A stretch of 64,000 bases of DNA from Corbicula japonica (lineage: Eukaryota > Mollusca > Bivalvia > Venerida > Cyrenidae), in the NCBI GenBank assembly GCA_038501625.1, contig JAZAYU010000005.1, positions 9,449,484 to 9,513,483 of the forward strand. The letters are read 5' to 3'. Positions 15,101 through 25,217 of this stretch are shown piece after piece. The notes under the pieces were generated by a model. That model was not told the origin of the DNA, did not search any database, and saw nothing but the letters and a program-made list of their open reading frames with translations. The position numbers and the translations under genes are program-made. Within the stretch, counting starts at the first letter, position 1; each line of letters begins with the position of its first letter.

Positions 15101-18100
15101 CATCTCTGGTTGAGGTTATGTATTCACAACAGTTATTATACGGTATAAAAATGAAAAAAATATCTTATTTTGTATTCATGTAATGACACAATTGCAATAT
15201 TTACTAGAACACTAAAATAAAGATATTTTAGTTGGAAATTATATATGCATCAGCAGCCGTCTGATCAGAATTTTTTTCTGTTCGCTTTTTAATTAATGAG
15301 GGTTTTTTCTGACCAAGAAGCGAAGTGTAGATCCTGATCAGACTGCACGAATGTATCTGGATCGACACTGTTCGCACATGCGATTAAACCCGTATACTAT
15401 ACGTATGGAGTTAAAGGTTACGCAGATAGTACGTAAACCGCACATGAAATGTTCACAACAATTTGTTATTGTATTGAATTTGAACCATTTTATGCAGAAC
15501 GGTTAAGTGTCTTGAGATCAAATTAGATGCGAATATTCAACTCAGAAAATGTAAATATTTTTAAAGAAGAGCCACACACCCTTTAATTGAAAATAAATTT
15601 GACAAGTAAGGTAGTTTAATAGATCTTTGAAGTTTAAAATGAAAAGCAAATATGGTCATTTGTTGAAACAAGTGTTGTGGCGTGCCCTTTTAAAATTCGC
15701 ACTACTTTGGAATGCATGTGAATACTTTTGCTGAATTTTAAGCATACCACTCACGGCGGGTCGTCCGTTCTTTTTAATCTCATCACAGTTACCCAAGTCT
15801 TTTAAATCAGTCAGACGTTTGCAGATGAGCTTATAGATTTAAAATTAATGGTATTCCAATTTTGTACGGTACATATTGATAATTAATTGAACCAATGACT
15901 ATTTGCTAAATAAGAATAAAAATATTCGACATTGTATTCTGCCTGCAAATTTAAAGAAACTTTACAAGACCCCAGACTACGCTTGCGTCGGATTCTTTTT
16001 ACCTTTTCTTTTCAAAAGATTAACCATTTGTTTTTCAAATTTATTTGTCGTTATAAAAATATTTATTAATTTCGACGACACGGAATTATGTTTAATGAAG
16101 ACCAAAGTTTGAAAAAAAAATCTCGCTATTAAATGAAGACCATAGCTTCGAGAAAAATTTCGCCTAGCCATTAAATGAAGACTACAATAAGGGCTGAAGG
16201 TTATAAAACTGAGTTTGGAAACCAGTCTCAAATCTCAAGCATCTGATTGGCTGAAATGGCGACCAGGCGCCATTTCAGCCAATCATATGCTTGAGATTTG
16301 AGACTGGTTTCCATGCTCAGTTTTATAACCTTGGGCAAAGGACTTGCCATTACAAGAAGACAGCAATTAGGAGAAAAATATCGTCTCACCATAATAGTGA
16401 TTTGTTCGACATTTTAGCACTGTCTATCATTAACAAGTTGTTTTGTGAGTAACAGTTTTGTGATTTTGTTAACCAGGATGACAAGAAATTCTTAGGAATA
16501 ACTGACTTTTCCGAAAGTTCCCCTTTAATTAAAGAAAGGGTAAAATAATTTGTGAAAATATATTGTTTCTTTTTAATGGTTGCACAAATTTGATCTTTTT
16601 TCAAATAAAATATTTTAAATTTAAATTTTCAATTACTGTTTGTTTGTTTGTTTAATTGTTTTGTGGGGATGGGGGTGGGGGGTTGGGTGGGGGATGGGGC
16701 TGAGATTACAGGTATGAAAGTAAGCACTTGTGAATGTTTGCTTCAAGTACACAAGTATACATCGTAAGTCAGGATCCCTAGTTAATGTCCTGTTTTTCTA
16801 AACAAATTCCTACTCGTTAATTGTAACTCATACTATAATGTTGCTTTCGGAGATAAAACACGTGAAAAGAAAGCATGGTAATGTGGTATTTTCCGCAAGT
16901 TCTAGAGCAGGAATGCACCTTTAGGCAGTAAAACATGGAGTTTCATACCTAGGTCATATTACTGCGGCATTAACATGTCAGATGTAATTACCAGAGCTAC
17001 AGACCTCTGCAGAAGCTTGTTTGTGCTATTGGTACGCGCATTCTGCTGTTCTCTGTTGTATTATTGACCCCATCTCGTCACCTCCGAGCAATAAAAGATA
17101 ATTACTGTCAGGCGCGTAGCTGTCTGTACCTGAGTACGCAACTGAATCCACATGATTCAACCCGGAACGCTCAAAACGCACCAGACTGCACTAATGTTTC
17201 TGGGGGTGGGGTATGTCCCTGACCCTTCTAGCACAATTATGAATCCGCATGAATAAAGGCCTAGGTACGCCCTGAGTGTTGGAATCGTATTTAGTTATCA
17301 GCCCCTTGTACGAAACTGACGATCTGGAGCATCTGCAAAACAACTGGAATTTTATATATTTATGTTGAATTGTTTCTTTTTCACACTCACTTCTCTCAAA
17401 ACATGTGTTAGTTTCTGGTTTGTTATCCGATTTTCAGAAAAGTATTTTTACGGCCATATTAACCCTTTACAACATGGGTTATTGCTCTTATCACTTGGAC
17501 GATCTGCGTAGATTCTGTCTGCGCATCCGCGTCCTCTTATCATCCTTTGACAGCTCTTGTTTTTTTGCCCGGACAAAATTAGGTAGTTGTGGCAATGAAA
17601 ACACTTAACAGGATTTACAAATGATATTGTCTCTAGCTGGGAGCGAACCCGCACCGTCACGGCGACAGCGCCTAGCCCTGCAATTCCTGCGACGCAACCA
17701 ACTGAGCTAACCGGGGCAACCCCCAAAAAGGTTGATCGGATAGCCCTGATATACGTAACAATCACTGTATGACATCGGTAACGGGTTATTTTACTGATAA
17801 CAGTAGTGACTAAATGTACGGGGAGACTTTTAACGGCCGCCATACTGCACAAATAGCGCTACTGTGAATTTCAAATGATAATGTCTCTAGCTGGGAGCGA
17901 ACCCGCACCGTCACGGCGACAGCGCCTAGCCCTGCAATTCCTGCAAAATCCGTTTAGATCTGTTATGTTAAATCTGACCAAGAACAGTGTTGATCAAGAT
18001 CAAAAGGCACAGATGTCCCGGCTGATCGGGATTTTCATTGTTATAAAAGGCGTATCAACGGAGTAAAGCGTTAATGGTAATGCACGCGGGAGCCTGTCTG

Positions 18101-21100
18101 TTATTGCAGGCATCCACTGTTTATTCATTACATAAATATACTTTGTGACCGACATACTTCACTCTGATAAATAGTGTCTTTGCCACGCAGCCTCAGTACA
18201 TTTAAATATAAATGAACCAGAATTTACAAACAAAATTTAAAGGCCGATCTACAAAGATATCTTTATCTTCCATTATTAAATTTTTCTTACACCATGTCAA
18301 ATATTATTACTGATTTATATTGCTAAGGTTAAAAGGGTCCGTTTTATTTAACCTGGTTTTCTTTGGTTATTTGATTCCGGTATGTCGTTTGGCCGGCCTG
18401 CGGGCGTCAGCACTTGGTTAAGTCTCGTGTTTAGTTTCTGAGAAAAAGTGGTCTAAACAAACAAAACAAAATACTTATCTGTCAGTAATAGTGGTTTAAT
18501 GTTGCACACAAGTCTGTGTGTTCCTTATCGATGTTCCAAATCAAGGGCTTGGCATAAAACTGGCCAACCATTTTCATGGTAAGCCTACTTATAATGCATT
18601 GTGTACACACCGGTCACGTGATCATCACATGTCTATGTTAGCTTGATGACGTGACCGCTATTTATAGAATGACTTATAATGTGTTCCGAAAAACGACAAC
18701 AAATCTGCTCCGTAATATCGTGCGAATTAATTGAAATGTACTCTTCTTTTACAGGTGTGAAGTGCGACCAGGTCCAGAATTTGTCCTCAGGAAATATTTA
18801 TTTCGCCGCACAAGTTTTCAAGCTCAACTATTTTATTACACGGACGAAACATGTAGTGACGTCACTCATTACATCATTGCAAAAGGATCAGTGAAAACAT
18901 CAAGAGCATCATGGAGAACCCCTGGTGCTTTCGAAACTCGTTATTCTTTGTGGGAAGTTATAGTCATTCCATATACTTCTCAAGTTGCGTCGGATTTCGG
19001 GAAAGTTATGCGCAGATACTGCAAACAATCCGGAGTTACTAACGTACAGCCATATAAAAAGTTTTCAATATTACGATTTTCAAAGTACAGGAAGGATAGT
19101 AAAAATAATGACTTTGTAGAAAGTGACGTTGACTGTACAAAATTATTTAATTTCACACTGAATGAGTTACAACTCGTTCGTCTAGAGAAAAGGAAACTGA
19201 AATCCATAAAGACTTCAAGTGGGTCGAAACCATATATAACAAAATCAGAGCTGTATTTAGGGGACATCAGCACGAACATGAAGTTAAGAAGACAGTATGT
19301 GCCTACTCACTACCAAGCACCGCTTCTTAAATCAAAGGTGAGTAAAACAAATTTTCTTCAGATATTTGGAGGTAAGTGTGATTAGGGCTGAAGTTTACAA
19401 AATTGAGAATGGAAACCAATAATTTAAATTTTTGGAGTGGACTATCGTATTATTAGGTTTTATGGTGCACCAACCTCACACTTTCCCTAACAGGTTCTCA
19501 TATGAACAAACAAAGTTGTCTTGGTGAATTAGCTCCGACGCACCCATCAACATGACAATATTGCACGCAAAAGCACACAAACGTATATAAAATAAGAAGC
19601 ATCAAACATTTGATATCGCCCTTTTTTAGCAAAGGATCGTATTTACATATTTTAAATTAAGGGGTTAGGTAGAGATACTAAAATAGAAGCCTTTTTGTAA
19701 GTCTTCTAGACAATATTAAACTGGTATGTAAAGACTGCAAGCTTCCTTATACGAGAAATAAAAAATGAAGGTTCGGCTTAAATTAGCAGTTCATACCCAC
19801 GCCATGTAACCTCTTTTGGAATGTTCTACGAGGAAAACAACACTAATTATTTATTACCAAATGTCAATAGCTGACGATAAAAGAAATTCACCTAAAAGAA
19901 ATTGGTTTAACTATCATGTTACGAATTTAGCCATTTAAGGGAATTACCAAAACCATACTGCTGTGAAGATTACCACTTTATATGATAAAACATTAATTTA
20001 ACGAGTAAAAGTTTACAACGCAAGGATAAATTTCAACAAAACACGTCTAGTAATGGACTAAAATGGCAAACATACCCTTATATTTAAAATGAACGCCCAA
20101 TTAGGAAACAATGTGAAACGACACATCGGAGTCTCGGCTTTCATGAAATTACAGGTGTATTTAGATAGGCACTGATTCTTGTATTACGTCGTTTACAATA
20201 ATGTGATGGCTTTCGACCCGGAGCAAGTTTGTTTAAATGTGATTTTCGTATGTAAAGTCATGAATATCGTTGTGCGGAATTCTTTGATGGGGTTTAGCAT
20301 GTCGGATTCGGGATGTAATTATATCCTAAATTATCTAAATGAGTCCAATTTGCATAAACAAATTAGAAGCACCCTTTGCATATTATAACATGCGAAATAG
20401 ACATAGCATAAGTGTATAGATTTCCTTAGTTGTTTTGTTTGTTCCGATTTATTTGGCTAGGCTCTTTGCACGAGGCGGTGCTGTTCCGACTAATGTCGCG
20501 AGGCGCTGTGGCTGTGGCAGTGCTGAACCGATTTATGAGGTATTTGAAATATTCCCGTGGTATATAAATTTGCGCATTCTAGACGGTTTAATTTCGTTGG
20601 ATTTTAAATTTGCGCATTTACCCCAGCGCGAAATACGCCCAATCTAAATCCGCGCGAAATTAAATGATGCCACAATATTACATTGCTATTCTCCGTAGCT
20701 TAATGTTTTCATAATTCACTTTAAGGCCTAAAAAAACATATGTCTGTTTCCTGTAACATCATAAAAAATATGAGGGTCGGTAGGTAGGTTGTTTTTTTTT
20801 TCGTTTTTTTTTCATGCTTCAGGACTTTTAAGTAGGGGATGCAGTGACAACTCTACAGTCAGTTTTTGGGGCAGTAGAATAAATGGGTTTTCATCAGAAA
20901 ATTGCGAAGAGGCATAGAAATAAGTATTTTTCAGAATTTGTGATATTTGACCATCTTGCCGATTTTTTTATTGATCGCGAAAATATGTTATGATGGACTT
21001 ACTGTGACACCGTTTCTGGTTTAATACTCGTCAAAACTTACCGAAAATGTGGCTGTATATGTTTGGCAGTATGGTTCACAATGAACCACTTTATAAATTT

Positions 21101-24100
21101 CATCAATTGTCTGCGAGTTCTTTGCTGATACGACACGTTTGTTTCTGTTCGTTTTTGTTCACACACACCAGCTTCGTGGCGAGTAAAGATGCCGCCATCT
21201 TATGCAATACCGGATATGGTCATATCTAAGCAACAAAGCGGTGCTCAATAAAAAATACACACCGCGAAGGTCACACACCACTATTTTTTTACGGGCGTCG
21301 TACAAAACGATTTTCAACCACCGGCGAATTTAAGATCGTAAAAAAAAATCGGTCGGGGGTAAAAACGGAGGGTCGGTCGGGTTACAGGAAACAGACATAT
21401 TTTTTTTAGGCCTAACACTATTTTGATTTCATTTGTATTTTGAACATTTCTTTTCAAGTTGATACATAGTGATGTAGTAAACGTCTTACTACTATTGTAT
21501 ACAATCGTAAACGATATAATTTAAATTAACATGCTCGGTTTAACCTTTGGATTTAACAATTACTTAGATTACAAGATGTATCTTACTGTTTAAAGGTGCT
21601 TGGCCATGTATCGGGACAAAAATATTAAATGTTTTCTAATACCTAAATTTATAATTTAAACTGTAGAAGACCTGAAAACAAAGTAAATGTGATGTACTGT
21701 GCTATAATTATGTTTCGCAGTGGTTTAATTTTCGCGTATTTCGCGCTATGGTAATTGCGCGAAATCAAACCCTAGCGAAATCAAACCAGTATCTAGTCTT
21801 ATCAGACAAATACAAGTGCGCGAATTTAAGTCACTTATGTCATTTGCGCGAAATTTGATCTCCGCGAAATTATATGATACAACAGTAATAGTCTCACACA
21901 GTCAAAGTACGACAAACTCAATATATTTAAAAGCCGAAGTTGCTATAGCGTAACTCACGCAGTAAAAGTCAGTCACAACAGATCCTAAAATGTATTGACT
22001 AGTCCAAAATTTCGGCGAAATTCGTTCATGTTTAGTCATTTATAGGCGCTATGTAGCAGTACAATAAATGTAAAACACTTCTGAAACATTAAATTAATCC
22101 ACCCTGAACTGTGAATAGGCAGCTTTAATACATTGTTACAATGTTTGACTTCCATAAATGCGTTTGTGAGACAGCTGGTCGCTACCTTTGTCGGATACAT
22201 TACAAAGTCGGTGACTGTGTGACTGTAGATTTCTTGACTGACCGGTTAGTTTGGCTGTATCCGTCTTTTACACACGACTGTCTGTCTCAGGCAGCAAAAA
22301 TAAAACTTTTGTAAAATCTAACCGAAATTTCAATTTCTTTTCTTTTCAAAATCATTTTGAGAATCTTTAATTAACATAATTAGGGCTATGAACTTTTAAT
22401 TTTATTAAAATTAAGATACTGATCGACTTATTTTATGTTTAACATGAATTTTAAATATTTTTGCATAGTCTTTCAAAAATGTTGCAACAAAATTACGGTT
22501 TTGTAGATTTTTTTTAACGAAATCTTTTGATTAAAATGGTCCTTTAACAAAACAAAATTCTGTTTTATACCATGTTTACACGTCTACCAGAAGTGTCTAT
22601 TAGTCCGACTCCATTGGAGTGGATGAGTTTCCAAACAAAGGAGAAACAAAATTATTGCCTCGCCTGATTCAGTGAAAGTGCAGTGCACTGCCGACTCTTC
22701 GGTGGTTAAATAAACAGATGGTAAAATTATGCCAAATGTTTTGTAGGCCTACATGTTAAACATACATCTTATATAAAAAACAAATTAATCTATGTTCATT
22801 TTGCAAAAACTAACTATCAGTTTACAACGAGATAGTTGTACAAAACGTTTGCTCATTTAATAGGCTTGTTAGAATAAAAACATGGGCGTACATGATCATT
22901 TGCTGTATATCAAATGTTATTTTGATGATCAAATTTGAAATGTGATGATAGACACGCATTCTTTGATTTAATACGAAACTCTGTTTTATTCAAAATATTT
23001 CACTGTGTTGAAAGATGTACCTCTCAGTGAACTACTGTAGCGCGATATATCTGAGCTTATAGATATTTTTTGCTTATCAGTTCTAGTAAGGAGAAGTTGG
23101 CTGAGTGGTTACGCAACTGGTTTAACAATCCCGAGACCGTGGTCCGAACCCCAATCCAGGCTGGGATTCGTGAAATGGTTAATACTAGTAGTGTCCATTC
23201 ATAGAAAAAAGGATATTCATCCGTGCGAGTGTCGATGCGATACAGCTGGCTAGTTATAGAACCAGGGCATCTTCTCGTTAAGAGCTAGGGTATCGCACCC
23301 GAATTAACTTATATTAAATCGTCAACACTTATAAAATGAATGAAACTAGTAGGAGGCGCGGCACGTCGTTAAAACACTGAACTCAACTGCATACGAGTAC
23401 AGGTTATTTTAATAAACACTGGAAATATTTCTATTTTGTAACGACGCCATAGATTAATTCAGGGCCCAAGGTCATATAACAGGAGACCGGTCTTGAATCT
23501 TAAGCATCTGATCGGCTTAGGTGGCAATCAGATCCTTGAGATTTGAAACTGGTCTCGTATCTCAGTTTTATAATTTTGGGCCAAGGTCTGCTAAAATCTT
23601 GGCTTAAATAAATAGCCTTGCTAACATGTAATAACTAATTGCAGTATTATTATTATTTATTCTAAAATTCATGAATATTCCGCAAACTTTATCATATTTC
23701 CTATCGCATTTGATCAGACATTAATCTTTCTAAATCCTGTGGCCAGTGGCTATTTTGGTAAATATGTAGAATTTTCTCGTCGCAGACGACACCTCAGCGT
23801 GTCTCCATGGAAATTAAAAATGCCACAAAGTCACATATCCGGTGTCAACAGTTCACTTTATTGGATTTCTTGTGAAATTAACAACTCTCATGGTAGAATT
23901 TGGTTACACTTAAAAGGCCTTAATTACAAAACTTGTTAAGAAAGTTTGACCTTAGAGAGATACAATCTTGGATATTAGACGGACAAATGTAAATTAACGT
24001 TTATCTTGTCGCATTAATGTAAACGGCTCAAATCCGCTTCATTCTATTTTTCTTTTATCAGAAACTGACATAGAAGTTGGTATTTTATTATTTAAACGCT

Positions 24101-25217
24101 GATAATTTATAGTTACCAAATCAAAAAAAACAACATTAACTTAGCAGAAACCTTGAAAAAAATGCTAACCGGCACTCATATAGCAGACCCGTCTTTGTTT
24201 TGTTTCATTATGTTTTCTTATTCAAACTATTCAACTGACTTAATTATGTAAATGAATTTTACCTTTGAACTTGCTGTCACAAAATCACTGGAATCCACTG
24301 CCAAATGTACTTAAAAATATTTTTCTATTATGAGATGATTATCTCCCTTGAACAATACGTGATATTTTTTAATACGAGTGGATTATCTCCCTTGAACATA
24401 AAAATGTTTTATCTATTTTCAGACAGCTGATTGCGAAGTTTGCCGAATAATTGCAACAAATGCCACCCAATGGTCACCACCTAAGCTACCAAGACAGGAA
24501 ACACTAGAGATCGGCCTGGCCGGTGATTGGGTCAGTCAGAGGTGCGAAACCCGACCAAACGGACAATTCTTAACTAGGCACTTAACATTTTTAATGGACG
24601 AAAAATCGTGGCAAGGGGAGTACGCGTTCTATAATGACCCTTTATGTTCGGAATCTAGTTTTAAAATAGACGTGAAAGGCACATATGTAAGAGGTGAACG
24701 GTCCGAGAAGATTTATTCAGCATATGACTTCGTCTTTAAAACTTCCAGGTTGAAAGTTACACCTCTGGATTTTCAGACAGTGGGATATTTAAACAGTTAT
24801 CTTGGTCTGAACTGTGGTGATTCGGGGAAATGGGAAATCGGCGTGACAAAAGACGTGACAAGTACAAACGGCTGTGTCACGCTTGGAATTACTCTGCCAA
24901 ACACAGAGTACGAACTCATAAAGACTGAGTATGAAAACCGACAAAGTTTTCTGTATGTAGGTCAAAGGCCAAGTGACTTTGTGTCAATGTCGACACCTAA
25001 AAATAGACCAACCTCGTTTCAGAATCCGCTTGTGAAATGTGGGGCGCATAATGAAGTGAAAGAAGTAAAGGCAGACATTGAGCCAGTATATTACCAGTAT
25101 TTAGGTTACACATCTAGTAATACTGATAGTTTGGCCAGTACGGGTATTGCTGTGACGCTGACAAATATTTACACCATAGTAATAATAACTATTGCATTTT
25201 GGAGTTGTCTGTTGTGA
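3134..25217 (+). CDS. APCDD1: APCDD1 orthologue, membrane-attached Wnt inhibitor (4 exons, complete)
   Basis: Coding exons are 3134-3164, 11563-11719, 18755-19337 and 24423-25217, joined by GT-AG introns of about 8.4, 7.0 and 5.1 kb. They give 1566 nt, or 521 residues plus TGA, close to the 514 of human APCDD1. In vertebrates this glycoprotein sits at the cell surface and inhibits Wnt signalling, binding Wnt and LRP5. Seen here: a signal peptide (hydrophobic core about residues 11-20), then two APCDDC repeats. Each opens with a matching motif, GHWTSSRCEVRP at about 57-68 and GDWVSQRCETRP at 291-302. Family hallmarks include RCEVRPGPEF, ELYLGDI, RLKVTPLD, TNGCVTLGI and GQRPSD. The final 25 or so residues are hydrophobic and run to the stop, so the protein is tail-anchored in the membrane or GPI-linked. 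The Wnt role is inferred from the family. The gene is convergent with the carbonic anhydrase genes. Confidence 0.95.
5090..5275. repeat. Degenerate two-unit tandem repeat of about 100 bp
   Basis: Two units start with CGTGCACAT-like sequence (about 5093 and 5192) and share TATA-rich text, a GTTATAAAGTAT-like block and a CATCTTTTAAT-like block. Strongly diverged. In APCDD1 intron 1. Confidence 0.4.
7741..7890 (+). repeat. Interspersed repeat, GGGGCGGATCC family, copy 1
   Basis: Starts AGGGGCGGATCCCGAGGGG and carries the family's internal blocks (GGAACTTAACATGTAAT, GACTGTCCAAA). Related copies lie near 14550, 26655, 31430 and 39795. Non-coding; class unknown. Confidence 0.5.
8469..8480. promoter_or_regulatory. 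Perfect NRF-1-type palindrome in APCDD1 intron 1
   Basis: TGCGCATGCGCA is a perfect 12-bp palindrome matching the NRF-1 consensus, embedded in a longer alternating run (8465-8482). Function unknown; it could also simply be an alternating purine-pyrimidine tract. Confidence 0.3.
9119..9264. mobile_element. Hairpin MITE family 1, full-length copy
   Basis: A near-perfect palindrome. Arms begin GGTTATAAAACTGAG, run through GGAAACCAGTCTCAAATC and meet at a GGCGACTGGTCGCC centre. Ends are GGTTGAAGG and CCTTGGGC. No ORF. In APCDD1 intron 1. Confidence 0.85.
10271..10395. mobile_element. Foldback element family 2 (GTTCGC/GATCTACAC), diverged copy
   Basis: Carries the GCGAACAGTG, AGGATCTGCA and TTGGTCAGAAATAACC blocks seen in better copies at 29391 and 37601. 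The arms are partly inverted. Non-coding. Confidence 0.5.
11563..11719 (+). CDS. APCDD1: APCDD1 coding exon 2 (signal peptide end, first GHW motif)
   Basis: The acceptor is a pyrimidine tract ending TTTTTCAG at 11562; the donor GTAACT starts at 11720. The exon encodes residues 11-63: the hydrophobic core, a predicted cleavage zone around ESAAG, the family motif EC-RSLREAI, and LSGHWTSSR leading into the first APCDDC repeat. The open frame here is short and would be missed by ORF size alone; it was found by joining splice sites in phase. Confidence 0.88.
12705..12955. repeat. Degenerate tandem repeat in APCDD1 intron 2
   Basis: Repeated blocks AAGATTTTTG, CTGGTATGCAATC/TGATGTGCAATC and AGATTTTGGCTT with AGTATATT, in about three diverged units spaced 65-125 bp. 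No coding content. Confidence 0.5.
14550..14730 (+). repeat. GGGGCGGATCC-family interspersed repeat, copy 2
   Basis: Contains GGGGTGGGATCCAGAGGGG near the start, followed by TTCAATTTTCATTGGG and ACCCAAAGACTGCCC, matching the 31430 copy. Non-coding. Confidence 0.5.
15257..15419. mobile_element. Foldback element family 2, copy
   Basis: Ends GTCTGATCAG and CCGTATAC...GGAGTTAAAGG; interior GTGTAGATCCTGATCAGAC and GACACTGTTCGCAC. The two halves are partly inverted, so it can fold back. Non-coding. Confidence 0.6.
16191..16336. mobile_element. Hairpin MITE family 1, full-length copy
   Basis: Full palindrome from GGGCTGAAGG to CCTTGGGC with centre GCGACCAGGCGCC; both arms carry AGTCTCAAATCTCAAGC. 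In APCDD1 intron 2. Confidence 0.87.
16664..16699 (+). other. G-rich tract with G-quadruplex potential
   Basis: At least five runs of three or more G separated by one to three bases, on the APCDD1 sense strand, preceded by a (GTTT)n run. It could fold as a quadruplex in intron RNA or DNA; function is unknown. Confidence 0.5.
17618..17735 (-). mobile_element. tRNA-derived SINE fragment
   Basis: On the - strand the A-box TAGCTCAGTTGG (17709-17698) and B-box GGGTTCGCTCC (17650-17640) are spaced as in a tRNA head. The insert is long and the stems are not those of a working tRNA, so this is a SINE head. Its 73-bp 3' part recurs at 17872-17944. Confidence 0.6.
17872..17944 (-). mobile_element. Second copy of the SINE 3' part (73 bp, nearly identical)
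   Basis: Matches 17618-17690 with one visible mismatch; contains the B-box but lacks the A-box and stops abruptly at CCTGC before unrelated sequence. A recent local duplication. Confidence 0.7.
17945..18069. mobile_element. Foldback element family 2, copy
   Basis: Contains ACCAAGAACAGTGTTGATC, GGCACAGATGTCCCGGCTGA and CAACGGAGTAAAGCG, matching the 37601 copy. It directly abuts the 73-bp SINE duplicate. Confidence 0.55.
18755..19337 (+). CDS. APCDD1: APCDD1 coding exon 3 (APCDDC repeat 1)
   Basis: The acceptor CTTTTACAG ends at 18754 and the donor GTGAGT starts at 19338. The exon completes Arg63 and encodes residues 64-257. It carries CEVRPGPEF, a FYYTDETC segment, YSLWEV, the conserved FNFTLNELQLVRLEK stretch and SELYLGDIS, all typical of the first APCDDC repeat. 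FNFT is a potential N-glycosylation site. It ends in phase 0 at LLKSK. Confidence 0.93.
19385..19430. mobile_element. Hairpin MITE family 1, truncated end
   Basis: AGGGCTGAAGTTTACAAAAT then TGAGAATGGAAACCA match the left end of the family; the rest is lost. It lies 48 bp after the APCDD1 exon 3 donor. Confidence 0.5.
20574..20673. mobile_element. CGCGAAATTAAA-type MITE, short copy
   Basis: Ends with GCGCGAAATTAAATGATGCC and contains TTTAATTTCG facing the other way. It shares its right end with the copy at 21717-21886. Confidence 0.45.
20722..21414. mobile_element. Non-autonomous DNA transposon with AGGCCTAAAAAA ends
   Basis: The left end AGGCCTAAAAAAACATATG then TCTGTTTCCTGTAAC is inverted at the right end (GTTACAGGAAACAGACATAT then TTTTTTTAGGCCT). 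About 690 bp with no transposase. GGTCGG-rich subterminal parts are also inverted. Confidence 0.75.
21717..21886. mobile_element. CGCGAAAT-type MITE, longer copy
   Basis: Several CGCGAAAT/ATTTCGCG boxes in both orientations. The right end CCGCGAAATTATATGATAC matches the copy at 20574-20673. No ORF. Confidence 0.5.
23088..23165 (+). mobile_element. tRNA-derived SINE head
   Basis: The A-box-like TGGCTGAGTGG (about 23099) and B-box-like GGTCCGAACCC (23141) are about 35 bp apart, like a tRNA promoter. Acceptor-stem pairing is lacking and an unrelated tail continues to about 23345, so it is a SINE and not a working tRNA. Confidence 0.5.
23462..23582. mobile_element. Hairpin MITE family 1, diverged copy
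   Basis: Ends GGGCCCAAGG and TTTTGGGCC; arms still pair (GGAGACCGGTCTTGAATC against GAGATTTGAAACTGGTCTC). Shortened centre and several substitutions suggest age. Confidence 0.65.
24337..24398 (+). repeat. 18-bp perfect direct repeat just upstream of APCDD1 exon 4
   Basis: GATTATCTCCCTTGAACA occurs at 24337-24354 and 24381-24398; the second copy ends 24 bp before the exon 4 acceptor. It may lie near the branch point. Confidence 0.7.
24423..25217 (+). CDS. APCDD1: APCDD1 coding exon 4 (APCDDC repeat 2, C-terminal hydrophobic tail, stop)
   Basis: The acceptor TATTTTCAG ends at 24422; TGA is at 25215-25217. Residues 258-521 include the ADCEVC link, a potential glycosylation site NAT (270-272), GDWVSQRCETRP, FLTRHLTF, SAYDFVFK, RLKVTPLD, the Cys-rich NCGDSGKWEIGV, TNGCVTLGITLPNTEYE and GQRPSDF. 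The last 25 or so residues (IAVTLTNIYTIVIITIAFW then SCLL) are hydrophobic, with no basic cytoplasmic tail. Confidence 0.95.
   Translation, partial: TADCEVCRIIATNATQWSPPKLPRQETLEIGLAGDWVSQRCETRPNGQFLTRHLTFLMDEKSWQGEYAFYNDPLCSESSFKIDVKGTYVRGERSEKIYSAYDFVFKTSRLKVTPLDFQTVGYLNSYLGLNCGDSGKWEIGVTKDVTSTNGCVTLGITLPNTEYELIKTEYENRQSFLYVGQRPSDFVSMSTPKNRPTSFQNPLVKCGAHNEVKEVKADIEPVYYQYLGYTSSNTDSLASTGIAVTLTNIYTIVIITIAFWSCLL

Larger units (their letters stand above)
11720..18754 (+). other. APCDD1 intron 2
   Basis: A 7.0-kb intron between GTAACT and CTTTTACAG. It holds the listed MITEs, SINE fragments, a G-rich tract and the 14.5-kb interspersed repeat. No other gene was recognised. An open frame on the - strand at 13392-13664 has no recognisable domain and may be part of a repeat. 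Confidence 0.7.
19338..24422 (+). other. APCDD1 intron 3
   Basis: A 5.1-kb intron (GTGAGT donor, TATTTTCAG acceptor). It holds a TIR element, two CGCGAAAT-type elements, a SINE and a MITE; the rest is AT-rich with chance ORFs only. Confidence 0.7.

Noticed and set aside
17448..17852. 134-codon - strand ORF
   Set aside because: Runs through a tRNA-derived SINE on the same strand; no recognisable domain.
18980..19279. 99-codon - strand ORF
   Set aside because: Antisense shadow of APCDD1 exon 3.
23088..23165. A possible tRNA gene (A- and B-box present)
   Set aside because: Acceptor and anticodon stems do not pair; better read as a SINE head.
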